Shown: positions 21,742-32,504 of the stretch, one piece after another
Layout of the letters: each line of letters begins with the position of its first letter
How positions within the stretch are numbered: the first letter of the stretch is position 1
DNA from: Xanthostigma xanthostigma
Taxonomy: Eukaryota; Arthropoda; Insecta; Raphidioptera; Raphidiidae
NCBI GenBank assembly: GCA_963575645.1
Contig: OY754470.1
Location: 29,060,501-29,124,500 of the forward strand
DNA: 64,000 bases
Direction: 5' to 3'
Made by a program: the position numbers and the translations under genes
Notes under the pieces: generated by a model
Databases searched by the model: none
The model's input: the letters and a program-made list of their open reading frames with translations, nothing else
Told to the model about the DNA's origin: nothing

Positions 21742-22383
21742 AATACTGAAAAATCGGTTTTTCGCCATTTCGACGGTTCATTTGTTGTTATGTCGAAAAG
21801 TGTTTGGTACAAAAGTTTTAGATTTTTTTACCATCTACAACTGTTGTGTAGAACAATTTCCGCTAAGCGGTCACGTTTTGTCGTAAATCGCAGAAAACCG
21901 TGTTCAACCCTTAAATTGCATCCCCATTTCATCATTTTGCATGTTTTCGTGTTTAAATATTTTTTTCCCTTAGAGTTGGAGCCTCAACAACATTTTTCAC
22001 CTGGTCCTTGCCTGCTATTTTTTTTTAGCGTTAAAAATTCGTTTTGGCACCAGCCTATTATATGGAGGGAAGAAAGAAAAATAACCAATTTTCACAAAAT
22101 TAATTTATTCCAAACACATATACAAACACATATATCTAAAGTTTGGCGTCATCAAGTGCTTGTTGAATAGATGGTGATGGTTCAGAATGGTCCTCTTTAT
22201 GTCTGTAAACATTTGCTGACGCCTAAATATGAACATATTTCTTCGTAATAGAGAATGGCCGTTGCGTTATAAAGAGGGTATTAATGTATAGGTTTTAAGG
22301 TAAACCAACCAAATCGTAAAAATTTCGACGTTATAGGGAGTTTTTCGTTATAACGAAGGACGTTATAAAGAGTTTACACTGTA

Positions 22384-23102
22384 TATGCAAAAAAAATGAA
22401 CTTAGAAAGCCTATTTAGATTTTAAATCTACTGAACACTTAAAAATACCGGAAAACTTTTTCATAGAGCTGGCGTAATTAAAACTTTGGCCTGTAGCGGC
22501 CCGAAAGGAGATAATTATCCTGCACTTGACTTAAGAAAATCTATCCTTAGGCCAAAAATATGAACAGGAGATTGTAAAAAAGTTTTAGGCGGCAGACCTA
22601 GACTAATTGTCCTAAACATATAAAATTATAGTCTTTACAGATGTGGCATGTGTCGGAGCACACACGACCGAATTGAAACTTCTGAGGTTTAAATAATATA
22701 AAGTTACTTTTGCGACTCATTTTATCTTATTCTCCATTGTAAATGTGTTTAAAATTCATTTTTGACTGTAGATAGCAAAAGCCGTTGTTTTTATTGCGTT
22801 CGTGGTCACTCATTTTTGTCAGTGTTATACGTTTTATTCTTTTCCCCCACAAATCGACGAGGTGGCGCATAAGAAGTTTCACTTCACAAGAAAATATATT
22901 GATTAACTTTGTTTCGCGGAATAATTTTTTTAATCCAGCGGAAGACGGTATCGGTACATAAACATTTTATGTAATATCGATATTGCATTATTTTATATCT
23001 ATTTTTATTCTGCACAGCAAATTTATTTGCACATAAAAACCGAGTTTGGTTTAAAAATAATTTAGATGAATTTAGTTACAGTTAGTAATTATTATAATAT
23101 AT
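22384..23102. other. No gene recognised
   Basis: AT-rich sequence. Near 22860-22890 'gaggtggcgcataagaagtttcacttc' echoes the GAAGTAAAACTT family at 3824 and 8481. No coding frame. Confidence 0.5.
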
Positions 23103-23104
23103 TA

Positions 23105-23358
23105 CAGAGTAGCTACTGTTTGCTATAATTGTTAAGAAACACCCATTGTTACAACGCTATCAACAGAAAAATTAGTTTATTTTTTTCAAACAATGTCACC
23201 GTCGGGATACGAACCCCGAATCTTTCCACTCTCGCGGCGGACTGAGTTACATTACACCACAGTGACACAGCTATCAAAAAATAAACTAATTTTTCTATGT
23301 TGATAGCGTTGTAACAATGGGTGTTTCTTAACAATTGTAGCAAACAGTAGCTACTCTG
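23105..23358. mobile_element. TA-flanked MITE with a tRNA-like core
   Basis: The ends CAGAGTAGCTACTGTTTGC and its exact inverse are flanked by TA (23103-23104, 23359-23360). The inverted arms run about 80 bp each, through 'acacccattgttacaacgc'. Between them sits a 72-nt tRNA-like sequence on the minus strand. The TA duplication suggests Tc1/mariner or pogo. The 64-codon frame across the right half is a shadow. Confidence 0.8.
23195..23266 (-). tRNA. tRNA-like sequence, intact acceptor stem, anticodon CGA
   Basis: 72 nt on the minus strand, GTCACTG at the 5' end pairing over seven positions with CGGTGAC at the 3' end. A 5-bp anticodon stem (with one G-T pair) encloses CGCGAGA, giving anticodon CGA (Ser). 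The T stem is TCGGG/CCCGA, with an eight-base loop GTTCGTAT. A Ser tRNA should have a long variable arm; here it is about 5 nt, and the B box has one change. I call it a pseudo-tRNA fixed as the core of a MITE. Confidence 0.55.
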
Positions 23359-23360
23359 TA

Positions 23361-24384
23361 ATTTAGAAATAATATTATAAATAGGTTTATGTAGCTTCTT
23401 TCTGAAAAATAAATAATGAGCACAGTTGAAAATTTAGTCACACATATGTTTTCTGAAAATAACCACTCATTACTATTTATAGTTATATAGGCATCTATAT
23501 TAAAATTGTGGTGTTTGCTTTTCTTCTGATGACGTCGACCGATATCGGATTGAGAGAAATAAGGAATAAATGTTGATGCAAGGAGACGGACAATGAAAAT
23601 TATGTTCGAATTTTGACCACAACATTTCCATATTTAATTTAAAGTTTTCATCAAAAGTGCAACTCCAGAATTGGAAATCACATTTTTGTGATAATGTACA
23701 CAAATTAAATCAAGACAAAAATATTTTCAAATAAGATCTGTTACTAGATAAACATATAGAGTCTATATCTGCAATTCATAATGTCTATATTTGGAGCATG
23801 TTGGCTTCAGTTCTTATTGATTAACAATAATGTATTTCTGATAAGATAAATATATCTTATTGTTATTAAACCGCGAACTCATTTCATAATGTCATTTCTC
23901 AAGTGGAAAAAGATGCAATACAACTTGCGATCATAAAGTAACGCTGAGTGTTATTTAACTCGACTCTATCGTTTTGCACCGGATGTGTAATTTCAGAATT
24001 CAGAACATGCACTATTGCACATCGTGCAGACTTATCCTATGGTTTTCTTGTATATATTTACGTTTTAGCGGAATAGCGTAATATCGAAGTCGATTTATTT
24101 GAAAGTAATTATTTTAATAATAATAATAATATACTAAATAGATTTTTGATGATACCTGTGAATAATAATAATAACTACTATTACTATTATTATTATTATT
24201 ATTCACAGGTTAATAATAATATAATACTAAATAGATTTTTGATGATGCCATATAGAGCGTAGAACAAGTCAAGGAAAAAATATTGCAGTCATATAAAAAG
24301 TAATGACAACTTTCAATCAGTGTTATGCTTTTCCAGAAAACTAATTTAGTCATTTTGTGTCCTATAAGTGAAGCCTTTGCTTAC
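23361..24384. other. No gene; ATT/AAT palindrome near 24105-24245
   Basis: Mostly unassigned AT-rich sequence. At 24105-24245, AAT and ATT runs are arranged as an inverted pair around 'aactactatta', with the flanking phrase 'aatagatttttgatgat' directly repeated. No coding frame. Confidence 0.5.
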
Positions 24385-24387
24385 ATA

Positions 24388-24863
24388 GGGTACGTTTCAC
24401 TTGGCGCCCGCCACTCAGAACGACCGCCGTCGTGTCGTTCTCCATAATGACCACAGTCATTCAGATTTCAGATCGCAACGAAAACGACATGAATGACGTC
24501 ACGTATGGCGCGCGCATCGACCTCACGAAGAATACGTTTGTGCGGGGATTGGCGTGGTCGTTAACTATTTCCCGCGCATTTTAAATGTTTAATGTCACAT
24601 TTTATAATATTGAAATGGACGAATATATCGAATTTGTTATACCTTAACGCGTCTGTGGAGAATGTGAAACGTTTATATATCATATAATATTTGAATGATT
24701 CAGGTTTTCTTAGAAACACATAACCTTACTAAAATATTTTGTTTTATTTTCTTGACGCAATAATGGTCACTAAAGTTTTCGTCCGCAACGTTTGCAAGCT
24801 TGTGGGACGGCACAATGTTTGATCGTTGGCGCGAGCCATGCGGATGCCAAGTGGAACAGACCC
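24388..24863. mobile_element. PIF/Harbinger-type MITE (ATA target duplication)
   Basis: GGGTACGTTTCACTTGGC at the left matches, in inverse, GGGTCTGTTCCACTTGGC at the right, and ATA flanks both (24385-24387, 24864-24866). The interior is GC-richer, with 'cgaccgccgtcgtgtcgttc', and holds no transposase. A 3-bp T/A-rich duplication plus GGGnnnGTT ends suit PIF/Harbinger. The 70-codon frame at 24700-24912 is a shadow. Confidence 0.7.
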
Positions 24864-24866
24864 ATA

Positions 24867-26494
24867 TTCTATAGGTATATTGACAAAAACCTGATTTCCT
24901 ACATCTTTTCATACTAATGGTTCGATTGCAATTATTTTATTCCTAATTCCTATGCTTGGTATATAATAAAAGTATATGGTTTCATTTAACACAATATGTA
25001 ACATCGAATAAAGCTCATGCAAAGCTTACAGTTTTCACATTCATTTATCTACTGTAAAGATCTTGGTGGTTATACACATACTAATTTATGCATGTACATA
25101 TATCAGGCTAGCTTGGTGACTAAATATATACGATGAAACAAAATATAAAAATATGTGACGAATCAGAGTCAACATAGTTTTTTTCTTATCAAACTGTGAA
25201 AATTCAAACTTTTTCTTAGTCGTACGAAATCACGTTTTCAAGGCTTGTCTATTACAAAAATCTAGCTCCCAGCGTTTTACGAAGTAGCGAAAGTATCAAT
25301 AGACTTTTCATGGTTTTTAATAACGTCGTTGGTTCTGTAAAACCTCCTATGTGCAAAAACTGAATTAAAATAATATTTTAATTCAATTTTTGCACATAGG
25401 AGGTATTACTAGTGTATAGAGCTCCGTTTCCTAAATCTTTTCATCTAAAAAACGTAAAATCTGTCAACTATGCACACAAGAGCTATTACAGAACCAACGA
25501 CGATAAATTATAAAAAGTATACAGTCCATTTTTACTCTATCTTTATAGTTTTTCCTTGTATTTAAATTACTTTTAGAAGCTATAGAAATCTTACAGTCTC
25601 GCGCAATTTAGCAAAATGAATCTAAAATTAAACTTTATTGAGTTTTAACAACGAAAGAATATTGTTTTCAAATAATGAATAGTGTAAAAACATAAAAAGT
25701 AGATTCGTTATTTCCGAATTTCAGAAAAAATAAACTTTAAATATTAGGGTGCAATTTTTCTTCAAATATAATTTTTAATAATTATTTGAAAATTAGACTT
25801 GTAACATTTTTTTACAAATTTAGTTGTATGTATGAGATATCCATAAATAACAAATTAAAATTTCAGGTTTTTATCTGGACAATTTTTCTGATAATCGAAT
25901 GACCTTAAAGACAAGGAACAATTGACCCTACGTCGAATATATATCGCTATATTTAGCGAGTCACGTGAATCACTCTATCTATGTAAACCATAGAGGTATT
26001 ACAATAGAGTACGCGATATGAAAATGTCTGCAATTAAGAGAGAGAATCGTCCCTTATCTCTATGGTAACTAATGATGCAAAACAATGCTACTTTGAGTAA
26101 ACAAATTTTCTGGAGCATTCTCTCTTAACTGAGGACACTTTCACTTATGGCAAGCATACGCACTAGCGTACTCTAATATGTAACTTTTAGAAAACCAGTT
26201 CCAATTCAGTACGTACAATAAAATACATTTACAGAAAAAAGGAACTGTTTTTCAAACAAATGTCGATTCTTTATTTTTTCTTTTTAATCGTCGATCTATG
26301 TGTATAACAGCACCTGGCACGTTTTTTTAAATTATATGTGTGCCTACATTATAATATTATTATTATATATGGAAATATTTCTATAAATGCTTGATGAAAC
26401 TTTTGTGAACCTAAAATATGATATCTGTCAAAATGTATGTTATTCAAATGTTATTCAATGATTTGAGAATATTCTCAAGGTCATGTTTATACTA
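24867..26494. other. No gene; nested small palindromes
   Basis: A palindrome at 25343-25403 (CCTCCTATGTGCAAAAA...inverse) sits inside an outer inverted pair CGTCGTTGGTTCTGTAA (25324-25340 and 25486-25502), so one small element lies in another. A looser inverted pair around 'agagtacgc' spans 25995-26180. No credible gene. Confidence 0.5.
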
Positions 26495-26502
26495 TAGCGA
26501 CT

Positions 26503-27034
26503 AGTGATATGCCGGATATTCGGATCCGCGAATATCCGAGGGAGGAGAAAGATCCGTATCCGTATCCGTTAGTTTTTGGCGGATCCTTAACGGATCTTTT
26601 GCCTTATTAATTTTCAATTCATAGATGAAATTTTATATATAGGTGATTAGGTAATAATGAAAAACTGTTAAATTCCGTTCAGATTATTTTTTATTTTTTA
26701 AAATCATATTTGGCACCTTTATATTGCAAACATTTATCGTAGTGAATACCATACCAATAGTACATAACTCAAAGGTACTAAAAAACTATCTTTATAATGA
26801 GATATTGCACATCGATCTTTGGAAAGAGACAATCTGTTATGAGAGTTAACTCTTAAAGAGGTCAATAACTTTTTCCATAAAAGATAGTCTCTTTCCAAAG
26901 GTCGATGTGCAATATTTACCGCCGCGTACTCTAAGAAAATTAAGATCCGTATCCGCGGATCTTGAAACCAAATATCCGTATTCAGATCCGTATCCGCGGA
27001 TATACATTTTTAACGATCCGGCACATCACTATAG
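26503..27034. mobile_element. hAT MITE with 8-bp duplication TAGCGACT
   Basis: TAGCGACT lies at 26495-26502 and 27035-27042. The ends AGTGATATGCCGGAT and the inverse of ATCCGGCACATCACT bound an interior rich in 'gatccgtatccg'. Inside, 26803-26918 forms a hairpin (GCACATCGATCTTTGGAAAG and inverse). The duplication length and AGTGATGTGCCGG end indicate hAT. The 96-codon frame starting at 26907 is not real. Confidence 0.75.
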
Positions 27035-27330
27035 TAGCGACTCATACAGATGGTTGTTTGATTTTGGCGTGTCTATAAAGGTATCGATCACGCGATTTTG
27101 TGTCACGAATATATTTCTCTACGCAGCGAAAATGCAATTTTTTTTCCTGAAAAATTATTCACACATACACACACTTAATAAATGTCACCCTTTATAAAAA
27201 CTTATCAAATATTAATGCGTATATGTATGTCTCTATTCATATTTTTTTTTATTTCCCCGGTGAACGTTCTATTCAAGGTGACATAACTTTTTTTCATTAT
27301 ATTAGGTACATAAAACGATCTATTGTTTAA

Positions 27331-27892
27331 AGCGGCCCAGAGACGCTCAATAATATTGCGCAAAATTTGGGTTTGTGCAATATAATTGATCGTGTGTAGA
27401 CGAGATTGATAGGTTGCGCAATATATTGTGTGATTTTCAAAATCTTAAAAATATATTGCACAAACGGGGAAATATTATGCCGTCTGTTTTCAAGATTGCG
27501 CAATATCCCGTCAGTTGATCTCAAGTAGCGGTCGTTTCAACATGTCTCAACTGCGCCTCATCATGGGTCACAAGAAAGCCGAAAGATAATTTATTGTTGA
27601 ATTTATCGAGGTATATCGTTGTCTTCCGACTCTGTGGGATGTGAAGTCCAAAGACTATAATAGTAATCGTATGATGACTGAAGCTCTGGTGGGGACTGTT
27701 CGCACAATCTGGCTGTACCGTCGGTGCTCGCAATTGAGCAATATATTTGCACAACCTTCAATATCGCCTCCGTGCAGTACAATTTTTTGCACAAACCAAA
27801 ATATTGTACAATAATATTGACCGTCTAGAGGCCGCCGTCAAAATATTGTGCTATCCACATTGCACAATAATATTGAGCGTCTATGGGCCGCA
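27331..27892. mobile_element. TIR element with TTAA target duplication (piggyBac-like site)
   Basis: AGCGGCCCAGAGACGCTC at the left and the inverse of GAGCGTCTATGGGCCGCA at the right are flanked by TTAA (27327-27330, 27893-27896). The interior repeats 'caataatattg' and 'ttgcgcaatat' many times. TTAA is the piggyBac target, but the terminus does not show the usual CCC start, so the superfamily is open. Frames in it (27327-27794) are shadows. Confidence 0.65.
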
Positions 27893-27896
27893 TTAA

Positions 27897-28931
27897 AGGT
27901 TTTTTATGTTGATTGTGGTTTCTAAAAATCAATTTTTCCACTATAAACATCAGTTATATTAGATCTCATTCATATTTCCCGACATTATTCGCATTGTACG
28001 GAAGCTATCAGAGTTTAGAGTAAAATGTATTGGCTTTAATTTTCAAAAATCTCTTATCTTTTATGTTCCGTACTCCGTATCAGAACACTCATGAAGCCAC
28101 CTTGGCGGTTGTCTGTTCGTCTCTCACCGCCTTTTTTCAAAGACCATATTTGAAATAGAAAATTTGGTTTAGCTGTAGAAAGTAGTGGCCCCCTCACAGG
28201 CGTAAATTACTAAAAACTGAATTTTCAATTTCATTTTACAGAGTGGAAGGGTGGGGAATTATTTTTTTCAGGATCACCGTGGCTGGCTAACAATTAAACT
28301 TATGAGTTGCCGAGATCAGAAATATATAATTATTTATTGTAAACTTTAATCGGTGTAAAAATGAAAATCCAAAATGTTTTTTTTATTTCTGTAATTCTAT
28401 ACTTGGTTTTTTATATTATAAAAATCTCATAGAAAATTAATACCATTCTCAAAACCAACAACAGTTTTCGAGGACCCGCACTTTCGAACAGATGTCATAA
28501 CTCACATCCACCTATCCACTATAAAAACAATTACTGTAAAACGTAAATAATAAATGAATTGAATACCCACAGAAAAAAAGCTATGAATCTTTCAGTGAGT
28601 TTATTGCTCGAGCCTGTTTTTCATTGAACCACAAAATAATCATATCTATAGAGTAGAATTTCATTACCGTGAATATATTATGATGAAATATAATTTACGC
28701 CGAGTGAAAATTGCCCAATTAATAATAATATGACTGTTTTGTACGTACACCTAATTTATATTATAGTGTGTTTATCTTTCAATTTAAACACGTAGAATTT
28801 TGTGTTTAATGTTTGATAATTAATTAATTGATAATATTTCGTTTATGCAAAAAAAATTACATGGATGTTTCGCTGATATTGTAAGCATCTTCATGTTATA
28901 TTTTAAAAAATTGTGCAGCTCTCGCCTTAAA
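27897..28931. other. No gene recognised
   Basis: AT-rich. A phrase at 28065-28130 ('gttccgtactccgtatcag' and 'tcgtctctcaccgcc') is typical of transposon ends. Nothing coding. Confidence 0.5.
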
Positions 28932-29665
28932 AAAAACGGTCAAGTGCGAGTCGGACTCACACACGAAGGGTTCCGTAGGTAACCTCGTACAAGATATAAC
29001 ACTATGTGCTTTTTAAATACTTTTGTAAAATAAAGTAATTGTCTAATTTAATTATACAATAAATAAAATTATCGACCAATTTTTCAGACAAATATATTAA
29101 CAAAAAATAATAATTAATGTAGGTATTAATTATTATTTTTTGTTAATATATTTGTCTGAAAAATTGGTCGATAATTTTATTTATTGAAGAAATCTAATCA
29201 GACGTTACTCAAAGATTTTAATTTAATTATACACCTGTCAATACGGAAATTTGTAAAAACCATGTGTATAATATCTAATTTGTACGGCAGCTATTTTGAA
29301 ATTCGCCATCTTGTTTTTCTTTGATTTTCGTATATACCTATTTTTAATAAAAGTGAACACAAATGCTGAATATCAGCTTAATCGAATATTTTTTTTCTAA
29401 TTTATACGGCGACCATTTTGAAATTCGCCATCTTGTTTTTTTCATTTTCGTATATTGCGTATATTGTAGTTATTGATAGGACGTAACACGATGAGCAATA
29501 CCAGCATAATGGATTTTTTTCTAATTTGCGTTTTGAAATTCGCCATCTTGTTTTTTAATTTTCTACGTATTAAGGTTCATGAGATGCAGCCCGCTGACAT
29601 ACGGACGGACGGACAGCGGAGTCTTAGTAATATGATCCCGTTGGGCACCCTTCGGGTAGGGATGC
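28932..29665 (+). mobile_element. Dispersed insect repeat (GGTCAAGTGCGAGTCGGACTC... family)
   Basis: It starts 'aaaaacggtcaagtgcgagt', runs through 'acggacggacggacagcgga' and ends near 'gggcacccttcgggtaggg'. I recognise both end phrases as a widespread insect repeat, but cannot name its class with confidence. 'ccattttgaaattcgccatc' occurs twice and its core a third time, so part is tandemly duplicated with a period of about 120 bp. A perfect hairpin is inserted at 29058-29185. Confidence 0.55.
29058..29185. repeat. Perfect 61-bp inverted repeat with a 6-nt loop
   Basis: The arms 29058-29118 and 29125-29185 are exact reverse complements around GTAGGT. Read from the edge they begin AATAAATAAAATTATCGACC. 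It sits inside the 28932-29665 repeat. It is either a very small MITE or a hairpin locus. Perfect arms imply recent origin or ongoing correction. Confidence 0.85.
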
Positions 29666-30049
29666 CTGAAAACGAAATTCCCACTGAGTCACAACAATGA
29701 CTCCGCTTGTAATTAAAAGTTTACAATGAATTTCATTCGGAGTATGTAGATATAACATACATAGTATAATAATATTTGATTGGCTTGTTTGATAAGTCAG
29801 TGCACGACCATTTCTACATAATATTAATTCGAAGTATAAATGTATAATACTATATTGTATATCTATAGATTAATTCAAGCATGAGTTTCTGATGTATAAT
29901 TTTATTTTAGTTTTTTCAAGAAAAATCGATTTGCATTTTTCTTGTCAACGAATATTTAACGCAGATTATTTATAAAACAAACATGTTAACACGACTGTTA
30001 CTTGTGAAATACTCGTATGTATAAATATTGATAATTTATTTATAAAATA
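29666..30049. other. No gene recognised
   Basis: AT-rich sequence between repeats with no coding frame. Confidence 0.5.
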
Positions 30050-30906
30050 CTAGCGGTCCCACCCGGTTTCACCAGGTGCAAAAGAACAAATGGGGGGAGG
30101 GACATGAGTACTCACATTCATCTTAGTTTACCGTGATGAATGTTGTGTTCATTTTCGTGATGATCGAAGTTACCGTTCAAAAGTTTTTTTTTTTCGGACG
30201 AACACATTTTGAGTTACATTTTGCAACATTTTTCATTGATGCTCCGCTCCTATTGGTTGTAGCGTGATATTATATAGCCAATAGCCTTCCTCGATAAATG
30301 GGCTATCCTGCAACAAAAAAAAAAGAAGTTTGGCCCTGCAGGCCATCCCTGTAACTTCCCGCTATTTTCGAGTTCAAAACGCTCAAAAATATATAAAATA
30401 TAGCAAGAAGTTTATTTTTTAGCTCTTCGAGCTCAAAAAAAAAACACTTGTTTACGAAATTTTCGTTCACTGTATCTCATGAACAAATGAGCCGATTTTG
30501 ATGCGGTTTGCGGCGATGGACGAAGAAAGTAATTTATTACAAAAAAATCGATCTGATAACAATTTTAAGAGTCATTTTAAAAAAACACTTTTTTACGATT
30601 TTTTCGTTCACGGTAACTCGTGAACAAATGAACCGATTTTGATGCGATTTGCGGAAATCGACGAAGTTTGTTAAGGAGAAGAGCTGATTAGATTTTGGAA
30701 TTAATCGGTTTAGTAGTTTAGAAAATATTTTACAAAAACAAATTTTTAAAAATTTTTGAAACTTGTTTTTTTAAGATTTCTCAAAATTTTTTGGGCCGAA
30801 TCATTTCATATTTTCAGGAATTCTAAGTTCACCAAGATCACGTCAGATTCCGCAAACCGCGTTTCAGTCGGACACTCCGTTCAAAAGATATAAAAGGTTT
30901 ACATAC

Positions 30907-32382
30907 TGTAGCAATTCAAAATTTTGTGCCCCTGTCAAAAATATAATATCGTGGCAATGATTAAAAATATCAAAGTTAAACTATTTAACATTGTATGACT
31001 TCGAATCTTGTTTGAATTGGAATGGTTTTGCTAGAGAACGCTGAACAAGGAGAGCATCAGCATAGCTTCTACGGCGGTGCAAGTGAGACGAAGTCCGCGA
31101 CTAGGTGTTTTGAATTGTAGGATAGAGAACGGACAAGACTAGCAATTTGGCTTTCATGGCGAACAGATCGTCTATGAGAGACTGTGTGTGACTGATATTT
31201 TTGCGTATTGAGATTGAGAATTTTTGATTATTGAGCGCCGATTGTTGTTGGTTGGAAAAATAATCTATTATTGGTTCAATTGTTGGATTTAGGAATTTAT
31301 ACTTGGTGTTGGCATTAATCCCTCCGTGAAATTAACACCTGTAATACAGAGGATCTTTGGTTCACTTTTCCCTCCGTGATAATCATCCAGGACCCTTGTT
31401 GCATTATTCCATACTGCTTTAGCAATTGGTTTAAATGTTGTAACTGGATTGGATTTAAGACGGCTAACAATTTTAATCGAATTGAATAGTATGTTGACGT
31501 TTGGAGTGGTGAAATAGTACGCATTGTAGACCCTAAATATTTAACAACCATCACCAAATTCTATTGTAAATGATTTTGAGACTCCAGTGGTGTGCTGATT
31601 TTGCATAGACTAATTGCTAGTCAACAGTTTTTTAATGTGTTTGATGTCTGAGTTTTGCGTTTGATTTTGACGCGGTCTTTACCGCGTAGTTTTGAAGATT
31701 CCTGTATTTTTTTATTTTTGAAGCAGTATTCACTGCGCGGTTTTGTAAAGTTTTTTGAGGTTGTGGCGTGACAGTCATTTAGTTTTAGATTTCTGGGAGG
31801 ATTTTTTTGGTAGACGTGGTTCTGTCCACGTGTGTTGTTATTGATAGTTTTTTAGTTTGGTAGTGGCGCGGCTTGTGGCCGTGTGTTGTTGGGGTTTGTG
31901 TCTTTATTTATTTTGGTGTTCTATGTGTTTGTTATATTGTCATTTGTTGAATTTCAATTATTTATTTTTTATTGTGATTGTTTGGAGGAGATTAGGTGAC
32001 CCGGTTTTTCTGGTGCACTCAATCTTGGACAAGTTGAGCTTGCCTCGCACAGTTTAAGTCCTGGCGCCTTTTTTTTTATAACCAGTCGGTTACCAACTAG
32101 TGCGAGTCTTTTACCACATCCAAAGGACGTCTAATTTCCTTGGTTGTTAGTTTTAATTGTTATTTGTTTTAGTGGTTGGAGGTCGGATTTTTATTTTAGG
32201 CTTCGGCCGTTTCTGTTAGTGTCGTCGCTAGTACGCTAGAGAGTGGAAAGATTTTCACTTGTTTGGAATGTTAAACATCTGGTTGCCAACATTTTTATCT
32301 CTTCCCTAGGGTATCCACGCCTAGCGCCGCTGAGTAAGCTAGCCGGTGGTTGCTTGTTGACGAGTTAATTTTGACTGGGTTA

Positions 32383-32418
<36 letters not shown>

Positions 32419-32435
32419 GCTAATTAACCGTCATA
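30907..32435 (+). repeat. 5' LTR (1529 bp)
   Basis: It starts TGTAGCAATTCAAAATTTTG and ends ACCGTCATA. Near its end is an uninterrupted run of 31 A (32384-32414). The ends are TG...TA rather than TG...CA as far as the two LTRs and the ATAC duplication define them. The frames inside (31315-31557 minus, 31857-32057 plus) recur in the 3' LTR and are not genes. Confidence 0.95.
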
Positions 32436-32439
32436 CAAT

Positions 32440-32457
32440 TGGCGCCCAACGTGGGGC
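32440..32457 (+). other. Primer binding site for tRNA-Lys
   Basis: TGGCGCCCAACGTGGGGC begins four bases after the 5' LTR. It is complementary over 18 nt to the 3' end of tRNA-Lys including CCA (the CUU-type end GCCCCACGTTGGGCGCCA). The same 15-nt body occurs in the Helitron-borne pseudo-tRNA at 10474-10488. Confidence 0.9.
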
Positions 32458-32504
32458 CTCCTGATTTTGAGAAACACTGAACGTGCTTATCTTTTTGTTT
32501 TTAA

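Larger units (their letters stand above)
18113..22381. mobile_element. 4.3-kb palindromic TA-flanked element (pogo/Tigger-like)
   Basis: The termini CAGTGTAAACTCTTTATAACG are exact inverts at 18113 and 22381, with TA on both sides (18111-18112 and 22382-22383). Inside, about 700 bp of left arm (18330-19041) is repeated in inverse on the right (19892-22026), the right arm being opened by two insertions (19951-20522 and 20880-21741) and the centre by a Helitron (19158-19862). A TA duplication with a CAGTGTAA...TTATAACG end fits pogo/Tigger in the Tc1/mariner superfamily. No transposase remains; the frames at 18312, 18753 and 21736 are shadows in the arms. Confidence 0.75.

Noticed and set aside
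31315-31557. 80-codon frame in both LTRs (also 37567-37809)
   Set aside because: Identical because the LTRs are identical; antisense to the element and without a domain.
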